A stretch of DNA of 5,887 bases from NCBI GenBank assembly GCA_026646655.1, contig JAPKHT010000218.1, positions 1-5,887 on the forward strand, read 5' to 3'. The stretch comes from JADLBR01 sp020847615. GTDB lineage: Bacteria; Verrucomicrobiota; Verrucomicrobiia; JADLBR01. Every line of letters starts with the position of its first letter. Within the stretch, counting starts at the first letter, position 1. Below are positions 1 to 5,887 of this stretch, piece by piece. A model generated the notes under the pieces. That model was not told where the DNA came from, did no database searches, and saw nothing but the letters and a program-made list of their open reading frames with translations. A program made the position numbers and the translations under genes.

Positions 1-344
1 GCGGCCAACAGTTTGTGATTTCGAAAAATGGCGTTTTGGAGCGCGCGTCTCCATCCCAACCTGTTGCTATCGCGCGGTTTTCCCAGAGCCCGGACACTTC
101 ACAGCCCGCAAGGCTGTGAAATGTCCGGGTTAGGCACTCCGCGACCCAACAGTGGTTCCCCCATGAATGAAACCGCGCGCAGATGGCACTGGCTTGCCCC
201 GCCCTCGCGCCGGGAAATGACTCGGAAATCCCGAACCTCTCGCCACGGGAACGGCCTGGATGTCCCGAAACCACCTTGCGAGAAATCACCGCAAACGGCA
301 GAGTGCCATGCAAGGAAGCCTGCCGTGCGGCGGGATCAGACACC
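1..344. other. Non-coding upstream region with no convincing gene
   Basis: I see no convincing gene in this stretch. Two reading frames cross it, but their translations are rich in Arg, Pro and Ser, show no domain and look like chance frames of GC-rich DNA. The reading frame of the downstream TPR gene is open back to an ATG at 183. The 54 residues this would add are Pro/Cys-rich and hydrophilic, unlike the membrane protein that begins at 345, so I treat them as untranslated leader. The strongest structure is the palindrome at 87-131. I found no clear -35/-10 promoter pair; a promoter of a non-sigma70-like consensus could be missed by eye. Confidence 0.6.
87..131. repeat. Long near-perfect palindrome (20-bp stem, 5-nt loop)
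   Basis: The left arm cccggacacttcacagcc (89-106) pairs with ggctgtgaaatgtccggg (112-129) around the loop cgcaa (107-111). Of the 18 core positions 17 are Watson-Crick pairs; the exception is C97 opposite A121. The stem can be extended outward by a G-U pair (88/130) and an A-T pair (87/131). The right arm is followed by gttaggc and not by a T-run, so it is not a typical rho-independent terminator. It lies more than 200 bp upstream of the start at 345, too far to occlude the ribosome-binding site directly. Possible identities are a dispersed REP-like palindromic element, a stable leader hairpin in the mRNA of the downstream gene, or the 3' end of an upstream transcript. The structure is seen directly; its role is not. 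Confidence 0.85.
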
Positions 345-2951
345 ATGATCAGGCACCTCCTGTTCCAGAACCTGTTCAAATCGCTCCTCTTCCTCCTCAT
401 CGGACTCGTCCTCTTCGGGATCTTCCCCAGCAAGGGTCTGGCGATCGCGCTAGGACTCATCGTCGTCCTGAGGCTCTTCTACATTATCGCGGAGGCGCTG
501 CGAGAACCGATGACCATCGAGGCTTGGCACGCCCTGATCGACTCGCTTGCCGACGCATACGAGAACATCGATCCGGAGGGGCGCGTCGCCGATGCCGCAA
601 AACTGGAACTCCCCATCGACGCCTCGCCCCGCGCCCTGGCCGAGGCCGCCGTGATCCGGCAGGCCCGCCGATACGCCCCACCGCGCGGGAGGCGAGAACT
701 GGCCGCAGAGGCCTTCGGCCTGGTCGCGTTCGCCGCGCTTATCCCCGCAGACATCGCCATTTACACATGCGACTTCCTCTCCTTCCGCATGTCCTACGGT
801 TGGATCGGCGGCGCCGTGGTGGCTGCCTCCCTCGCACTGTATGCCTGGCCGCACTTCTGGCCGAGGACGACCGACTCGGCAGGCCGCCGCACGCTCTGGT
901 GGGCGCTGCCCTTTCCCATAGCGACAGTCCTTTTCGTGGCGGGCATCGTCGTCCGCCATCCCCATCTCAATCCCTTCCACCCGGAGCACACGAGGCTGGC
1001 GGCCGAGCGGGTCCTCGCGCTGAGGGACAATATCGTTGCCGGCAACCACGCCGACTGGGTCCTGCGATATGCCCGCGAGTGCGACCGCCGAGGAGACCTG
1101 GAGCGCGCCGCGTTCCTCTACCGTGAAGGATTGCGACTGAATTCACATGACAGGGAGGCCATCGACCGGCTCGCCGCCCTCGAGGCGATCAGATCCGGGA
1201 GCCATGTCCCGCCACCGGTTCAAGTGGGTGTTGTGACTCCTCCGCCTCAGTGGCCCATCACGCAACCCGTCGACCGGCTCCCGCGATGCGAGGTCGGCCC
1301 GTCACTGGCTCTCCTGGAGACCCTCACTGTGGTGATCGTGCCCGTCGGCGCGGTCCCAGACCGGGTTCTCGACACCGTCGGGCACGTTATCCAAACGGAA
1401 CTCGACCTTCCCGTCCGTGTCTCGTCCGAGACCGTGCCCCTGCCGCCCCACAATCGGATCCGTGGCATGCTCGTCGGGAAGCAGTGGGATCCGAAGGCGC
1501 TCTATGACGCCTTCCTGCGCTCCTTCCCTTCGTTGCCTGAGGCGCCCATCCGAATTCTCCTCCTCACGCCCGTGGACATCTACACGGAGGGCGCAAATTA
1601 TATCTTTTCCGTCTCCTGGAGCATCGGTGCCCTTGTCGGGCTAGCGCGGTTTGGCGATCTCGGCGGGGACGATCCCATGCTGCGCCACCGGGCTGCCAAA
1701 CAATCCCTCTGCGCCTTGCTGAAGTGCTTTGGGGCACCCATCTCCCCTGACCGGAACTGCGTCACAAGCTATTGCCATTCGCTCGAGGAATTCGACGCAA
1801 AGGGCGACCACCCCAACGCCGCCACGCTGGCGATCTTCAGACAGGCCCGGGCCCAGCTCAACAGCCACTGGCAAGCCTTCGTTCGAGCCGACTCGCTCCC
1901 GCAGGTGCAGCGAGAACTGAGCGATGCCCATAGCGCGGTGCGCCGCGGGGATTATGCCGCCGCCGAACAGGCAGTCGAAAAGAACCGGGACTTTTTTCCA
2001 AAAGACCCCGGCTTCCACTTCACCCGGGCGGAGATCGCCATACGCCTGAACCGGATCGAACGCGCCCGGCAAGCACTGGCCGACGCACGTCGGCTGGATC
2101 CCGAAAACCTGGCCTGCGACACTATCGATGGCCTGATTTGCAGGGCCGTCGGGGACCTCCCCGGGGCGAGGGCGGCCATCGAGCGCGCGGTGGCCCGCGC
2201 TCCCGACAATCCATCGGTTCTAAAGTACCTGCCACCGATCCTGGAACAAATCGGTGACGCCGGCGCCGCCCGCGACGCGTGGGAACGCTTGCTGGCCCTG
2301 TCGCCAGGCGATCCCGAAGCGGTCTTGCATTACAGTTTGTTGCTCTGGCAGGCCGGGGAGAGGGAGCGGGCCGACTCGGTCATCACCGGCGTCGTACGGG
2401 CTCAGCCGGCCCCCAGCGCCTTGCTGGAAATCGCCCTATCGAACTATTACACCGCCACGGGACGAGAGTCCGAGGCAGTGGCCCCGGCCGAAAGGGCCAC
2501 CAGACTCGCGCCGATGGACCCGGCAGCAGCTTTCCAACATGCCTCCACGACCCTGCGCGCCGGTGATCACGCGCGCGCCGTCCAGATCGCCTCCGACATG
2601 GCGCGGCGCTTTCCCGGCATCCCCAAGAGCTGGTACGCCCTCTCCTTGGCCGCTTCGGTCGCCATGGATGTCCCAACCGCAACGAAGGCCTACGAGGAGT
2701 GGCTGCGCATCGCACCGCGCGACCCTGACGCCCACTCCAACTATGGGTTCTTCCTCCACCGCACGGGCCGAGACCAGATGGCCCGCGAGGTCCTGGAGCG
2801 CGCCTCCCGGGAATTCCCCGGCTACGGCTTGGTCTGGCTCAACCTGAGCGTCGTCCTGGAGGCGCTGGGCGAGAACGCCGCGGCGCTTGAGGCGCGCCAG
2901 AAAGCCGACTCCCTGCTCCCGGCCCAGCAAAGGCATGGTCTGCTGCGTTAA
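345..2951 (+). CDS. Multipass membrane TPR protein with embedded degenerate archaemetzincin-like domain
   Basis: This 868-residue protein has no gene name that I recognise. Hydrophobic segments at about residues 10-27, 31-49, 123-141, 152-168 and 186-203 give roughly five membrane spans. A TPR-like helical pair follows at 236-270, then a Pro-rich linker around 285-305. Residues 327-494 resemble archaemetzincin (M54) without its zinc ligands. Ten TPR units of about 34 residues run from 524 to near the C-terminus, with the usual Gly-Asp/Arg turns and Ala and Pro positions. TPR arrays bind proteins, so a membrane-anchored scaffold or assembly factor is the likely role; the partner is unknown. 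I chose the ATG at 345 because the hydrophobic N-terminus begins there. The in-frame ATG at 183 would add a hydrophilic, non-conserved-looking stretch. A weak GGGA lies 9 nt upstream of 345. The gene converges on the glycoside hydrolase gene and has no visible operon partner. The gene call is sure; the function is not. Confidence 0.93.
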   Translation: MIRHLLFQNLFKSLLFLLIGLVLFGIFPSKGLAIALGLIVVLRLFYIIAEALREPMTIEAWHALIDSLADAYENIDPEGRVADAAKLELPIDASPRALAEAAVIRQARRYAPPRGRRELAAEAFGLVAFAALIPADIAIYTCDFLSFRMSYGWIGGAVVAASLALYAWPHFWPRTTDSAGRRTLWWALPFPIATVLFVAGIVVRHPHLNPFHPEHTRLAAERVLALRDNIVAGNHADWVLRYARECDRRGDLERAAFLYREGLRLNSHDREAIDRLAALEAIRSGSHVPPPVQVGVVTPPPQWPITQPVDRLPRCEVGPSLALLETLTVVIVPVGAVPDRVLDTVGHVIQTELDLPVRVSSETVPLPPHNRIRGMLVGKQWDPKALYDAFLRSFPSLPEAPIRILLLTPVDIYTEGANYIFSVSWSIGALVGLARFGDLGGDDPMLRHRAAKQSLCALLKCFGAPISPDRNCVTSYCHSLEEFDAKGDHPNAATLAIFRQARAQLNSHWQAFVRADSLPQVQRELSDAHSAVRRGDYAAAEQAVEKNRDFFPKDPGFHFTRAEIAIRLNRIERARQALADARRLDPENLACDTIDGLICRAVGDLPGARAAIERAVARAPDNPSVLKYLPPILEQIGDAGAARDAWERLLALSPGDPEAVLHYSLLLWQAGERERADSVITGVVRAQPAPSALLEIALSNYYTATGRESEAVAPAERATRLAPMDPAAAFQHASTTLRAGDHARAVQIASDMARRFPGIPKSWYALSLAASVAMDVPTATKAYEEWLRIAPRDPDAHSNYGFFLHRTGRDQMAREVLERASREFPGYGLVWLNLSVVLEALGENAAALEARQKADSLLPAQQRHGLLR
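1323..1826 (+). other. Domain: archaemetzincin (M54)-like, predicted catalytically dead
   Basis: This covers residues 327-494 of the TPR protein. From memory of the family, several landmarks align in order. They are an opening strand VVIVPVG (329-335), a KQWDPKAL segment that matches the RxQYxxxxLL region, then VDIYTEGANYIF (410-421) for the family's DLYxxxxNFVF, and LVGLARF for the VxSLARL strand. After these comes CVTSYCHSLEEFDAK (472-486) for CVMxxSxSLEExDxK. Between the last two, residues 456-467 (CALLKCFGAPIS) fall without gaps on the zinc motif HEXXHXXGXXHC: only the Gly is kept, and PD and the following Cys continue the match. The usual CX2C after the last Lys is also missing (Asn491, Thr494). 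Length, about 168 residues, fits the family. Peptidase activity is therefore not expected. The assignment rests on pattern recall, not on a profile search. Confidence 0.72.
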
Positions 2952-3072
2952 CAGGTCCGTGCGGCAGGGGCCCACGCGACCGCGCCTGCGATGCCATGCT
3001 CCGCAAGCACTGACGCAAAAACCCCAAATTCAGGGTGATCCTTCCGCCGAACCATCGACCGAGTCCTTGCGC

Positions 3073-5887
3073 CTACGGAGGCGATCCGGCGGGTCGCGCG
3101 CTGGGCGAGGCCGAGCGCACCAGCTTGGCCGCGGCGCTTCGGTCGACTTTGGGCGTGGGGAGATCCATGCGTCCGTCGATGGCATCGGCGGACCCGGTGG
3201 CAAGCGTTGCACCCGTCGTTGTCTCGACCCAGGTCACGGCATAGGAACCATCGGCCACGCCCTCCAGGGTGAGGACGCCCTCCGGCTGCGGCGCCGGGCG
3301 ACGGCCCTCGCGCTGGCAGAGCCAGATGAACTCCGGGTGCCGCAGCCAGAGCAGGATGTGATCCGCGCAGCACTGCCCCGCGACATCCAAGTCGGGTCCC
3401 TCCCGCCGACGGAAACGCCGCAATTCGAACGCGGTCCAGAGTGCCCCCGTCCCGCCATTGGCGACGCCTATCCTCCGGGGACCCGCGGCCACCGGCACGG
3501 AAAACGACTGCCAGTACTCCCACGGTTTGCCCTCGCCACGCGGGAGGGGCCGGTCGAGCGCGGCCTTGCCGTCGATCTCAACGCGCAGGGACGGCGCGCC
3601 GGACTCGGAGATCTCGGGCACGTGGACCACGAATTCCCCGTCGACCGGAAACGCCGCGGAGAACGTGCACCGTTCCCCGCCCCGCAGCACCGCCGAAAGG
3701 CTCTCCTCGTCGCGCAGTTCCCCGTCGGCGCCGATCTCGAATATCTCCGGTCGCCGCGGCGGGCAGAGGGTGAATGCATAGTTGCGGGGCCACCCCTCCA
3801 CGAAGACACCCGCGTGATACGGCGCCCGTCCCTTCTCGCGGAACGCGAAACGCGCGACCTTCACGGGCCGCCACTCGCGCCGCGCGAACGGCACGCCGGC
3901 AACGAGGGCCGCGACGGGCTTCCAGTAATGGTACATGTCCTGCCGGTCGATCCAGTCGCCCCAGCCCCAAGGCATGCCCGTGCCCGCGCCGCCGGCCATC
4001 AGCGGTCCCCAGAGCCCGTTGTGGACAATGATGCCGGTGGGATCCTCGGCCACCCAGCCACCGTGGTGACCGACCCCATACTCCGTGAGGAGGAACGGCT
4101 TGCGGTAGCGCGAGGTCATGAACCGCGTCGCCCACACCCCCGTCTGCGCCATGTCGCGCCGCGAATAGCTGTTGCACGACACCACCTCCATCTCCGGAAG
4201 GCCGTCGATCTCGGGATACCCATCCAGGTTGCCGAAATTTGTGTGGATGATGTGGGCGGCGGGATCGATGCCTCGCAGGAACGTCGCCATCTCGCGGTGC
4301 CACGCGGCCACGGGCCCTGGGCTGAAGTCGTTGCAGGCGCTGACCTCGTTCCAGAACTGCCAGCTGAAGACCGATGTCGAATAGGACCATCGCGCCACGA
4401 TGTAGCGCAGGCGGTTGCGGAACAGGCGGCGGGCCTCGGCGTCCGTGAAGAATTCCGCAGGGGCGTCGATGGGTCCGCCATTGGCCCTGTTGTAGGCGAA
4501 CCGGCCCCACCACGCGTCACGTCGCAGCGCCTGCTGCGTCTCGATGCAGCACATCATGTGGACACCGAGCCGCTCGCACGTGGCCAGCAGGTGATCGATG
4601 CGCCAGCAGTCCTGCTGGCGGTAGCGCCCCGCGCCCGTGTCCTCCCGACGCCCGGCCTCGCTCTCGATATCGGTGCCCGACGCGCACCACCACGACCGCG
4701 CGAGGTTGCCCCCCGCCGCGGCAAAGCGCCCATACCAGCGGTCGGCCGAGGCGAGGCGCCCCGCATCCAGCGTGGCGATGTTCATGCCGATGCCGAAGAA
4801 GGGCGCGCCATCGTCGAACTCGAAGTACCGAGGGTTGTCCGGCGCGACGCGCAGGTACCCGCAGCGACCGGGTGCCGGATCGCAAATGAAAGTGGCGCCA
4901 GGGGAAAGCACGGTCTGGTCGGCGTTGCGCAGGCGCAGGGACCAGCGGTACTCACCGGGCGCCGGCGGCGCAAAGCGGACGCGCCAACCCGCCGCGCCCT
5001 TGGGCACGAGGATCTCGGCGCCCGCCACGTCGTCGCGCTCGTAGTCTTGGAAGAAGAACGCCGGGACCACGACCTCGCGGTTGTCCGGGGTCAGGACCAG
5101 CGCGTCGATGGCGACCTGGTCGGGATCGTATGGGTTGGCCCAGGTGCCGGCGGCCTCGAAGGCGATCTCGAAGGGCGAAAATTGCGGCACGTGATCCGGG
5201 CCGCCGTCGATCCTGCCGAAAGACGGCTTTTCCCGGCACTCGAGCGTGAGCCGCGGCACATCCACCGGCGCCGCGTCGCCGGGGATTATCGTGATGCCCA
5301 GCCTGCACGGTGTGCCCGCGCGAACCTGGCGCCCCGCCAACAGCCGGGGGTAAATCTGGTAGTAGTCCGAGCCGAATCCGCGCCCGTCCTGGGCGGTGCA
5401 TATCGTCGCCGCGTCAAACGCCAGGCCCAGCCGGTCTGGTCCAGGCGCCCCCAGGGCCACCCGACGCGTGGCGCCGCTCATGAAGTGCCGCTCGCCCGGC
5501 GGTTTCTCCGGAAATGCCCCCGCCTCCGAGGGCCAGAGGACCAGCGGCTTGCCCGACCACTCCGCGACGGGCAGATCCAGGAACACGCATATCTCGCCGA
5601 TGGCGCAGTCCCGCTCTGGCGTCGCCGCGTATTCGACGCGCACCCCGCCCTCGACCGGTTCGACGCGCTGCTCGATGGCCCACGCGACCCCCGCCACCGG
5701 TTCGACCAGCGTGCCACGGAAAACGTGCGCCGCGCCCTCGCGCCGGGGGAAACCCGCCGCGGCCCGCATGGCGCCCTGGTGTGCGCTGCCCTTCCACCCC
5801 TCGCCCGCCAGCACCAGCCGCGTTCCGCGGATCAGGACCGACCCGCCTCGACTCGCCGAGATGCTCCCGTCGGGCCCCACATCGAAT
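3073..5887 (-). CDS. DUF5060/GH-A clan glycoside hydrolase-like protein, 5' end outside window
   Basis: The frame is open to the window edge, so the start and any signal peptide lie outside; the GTG at 5880 is the first possible start here but probably not the real one. Numbering from that GTG, residues 1-225 are beta-rich and unassigned. Residues 230-335 match DUF5060, an Ig-like sandwich (FEIAFEAAGTWANPYDPDQV, then WRVRFAPPAPGEYRW). Residues 350-665 form a clan GH-A TIM barrel: it opens with FFGIGMNIATL, has the proton donor Glu512 in QFWNEVS (after beta-4) and the nucleophile Glu600 in FLLTEYGVG (after beta-7). Residues 725-825 look like a jelly-roll carbohydrate-binding module, and 836-921 a terminal beta domain of the kind that ends DUF5060 enzymes. 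The protein ends in a short Pro/Ser-rich tail. It should hydrolyse a beta-linked glycan, probably outside the cytoplasm; the substrate cannot be told from sequence alone. Both catalytic residues are present, so it should be active. Confidence 0.9.
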   Translation of the reverse strand, partial: FDVGPDGSISASRGGSVLIRGTRLVLAGEGWKGSAHQGAMRAAAGFPRREGAAHVFRGTLVEPVAGVAWAIEQRVEPVEGGVRVEYAATPERDCAIGEICVFLDLPVAEWSGKPLVLWPSEAGAFPEKPPGERHFMSGATRRVALGAPGPDRLGLAFDAATICTAQDGRGFGSDYYQIYPRLLAGRQVRAGTPCRLGITIIPGDAAPVDVPRLTLECREKPSFGRIDGGPDHVPQFSPFEIAFEAAGTWANPYDPDQVAIDALVLTPDNREVVVPAFFFQDYERDDVAGAEILVPKGAAGWRVRFAPPAPGEYRWSLRLRNADQTVLSPGATFICDPAPGRCGYLRVAPDNPRYFEFDDGAPFFGIGMNIATLDAGRLASADRWYGRFAAAGGNLARSWWCASGTDIESEAGRREDTGAGRYRQQDCWRIDHLLATCERLGVHMMCCIETQQALRRDAWWGRFAYNRANGGPIDAPAEFFTDAEARRLFRNRLRYIVARWSYSTSVFSWQFWNEVSACNDFSPGPVAAWHREMATFLRGIDPAAHIIHTNFGNLDGYPEIDGLPEMEVVSCNSYSRRDMAQTGVWATRFMTSRYRKPFLLTEYGVGHHGGWVAEDPTGIIVHNGLWGPLMAGGAGTGMPWGWGDWIDRQDMYHYWKPVAALVAGVPFARREWRPVKVARFAFREKGRAPYHAGVFVEGWPRNYAFTLCPPRRPEIFEIGADGELRDEESLSAVLRGGERCTFSAAFPVDGEFVVHVPEISESGAPSLRVEIDGKAALDRPLPRGEGKPWEYWQSFSVPVAAGPRRIGVANGGTGALWTAFELRRFRRREGPDLDVAGQCCADHILLWLRHPEFIWLCQREGRRPAPQPEGVLTLEGVADGSYAVTWVETTTGATLATGSADAIDGRMDLPTPKVDRSAAAKLVRSASPSARPAGSPP

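Noticed and set aside
211..267. Two small successive inverted repeats, CGGGA/TCCCG (211-215 with 229-233, and 246-250 with 263-267)
   Set aside because: Arms are only 5 bp with loops of 12-13 nt in GC-rich DNA, within what chance would produce. No further structure supports them.
183..344. Possible 54-residue N-terminal extension of the TPR protein from the ATG at 183
   Set aside because: The added residues are hydrophilic and Pro/Cys-rich with no domain, there is no good ribosome-binding site, and the hydrophobic N-terminus begins naturally at the ATG at 345.
28..348. 106-residue frame at the left end of the window (+)
   Set aside because: It runs through the palindrome, is Arg/Pro/Ser-rich with no recognisable domain, and overlaps the start of the TPR gene.
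450..1049. 199-residue minus-strand frame antisense to the membrane region
   Set aside because: No domain or signal; it opposes a strand with clear membrane segments and arises from GC-rich codon structure.
2254..2847. 197-residue plus-strand frame inside the TPR region
   Set aside because: Its composition is Pro/Arg/Ser-rich and it overlaps well-formed TPR units in the main frame; shadow frame.
3017..3036. Terminator-like signal for the minus-strand gene: ACCC/GGGT stem followed by a short T-run
   Set aside because: The stem is only 4 bp with an 8-nt loop, too weak to call a rho-independent terminator. I found no better one in the convergent gap for either gene.
3578..4513. 311-residue minus-strand frame inside the glycoside hydrolase gene
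   Set aside because: It is in another frame of the hydrolase gene, Arg/Gly/Pro-rich and without domain signatures: a typical shadow frame of high-GC coding DNA.
1..5887. CRISPR array, tRNA, rRNA, insertion sequence or attachment site
   Set aside because: I saw no regularly spaced direct repeats, no tRNA-like cloverleaf, no rRNA motifs and no transposase or integrase coding sequence.

Overview
This is a high-GC window with two large genes that converge on a gap of about 120 bp (2952-3072). The GC richness, the very long shadow frames in all phases and the two protein types suggest an environmental Gram-negative bacterium, with a Planctomycetota/Hydrogenedentota/Verrucomicrobiota-like genome as the best guess. 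That lineage call is inference only; the window contains no rRNA or other marker gene.

Layout. Positions 1-344 hold no convincing gene. The clearest feature there is a strong, nearly perfect palindrome at 87-131. Positions 345-2951 (+) encode an 868-residue multipass membrane protein. It has about five transmembrane segments in its first 205 residues, a short TPR-like helical stretch, a central domain that reads as an archaemetzincin (peptidase family M54) that has lost its zinc site, and ten consecutive TPR units to the C-terminus. Positions 3073-5887 (-) encode the C-terminal 937 residues of a large multidomain glycoside hydrolase-like protein. It has an N-terminal beta domain, a DUF5060-type beta sandwich, a clan GH-A TIM barrel with both catalytic glutamates, a jelly-roll-like module and a terminal beta domain. 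Its 5' end lies beyond the window edge.

The two genes are on opposite strands and point toward each other, so they are not an operon, and nothing in the sequence ties their functions together. The glycoside hydrolase is probably an exported polysaccharide-degrading enzyme. The TPR protein is probably a membrane-anchored scaffold.

The most notable observation is the pseudo-archaemetzincin in the TPR protein. The fold signature is kept along the whole domain, but in a gap-free alignment every histidine and the glutamate of the HEXXHXXGXXHC motif are replaced. Four cysteines in a symmetric CX4C-X10-CX4C pattern now sit in the same place. This looks like a repurposed, non-proteolytic metzincin fold embedded in a TPR scaffold.
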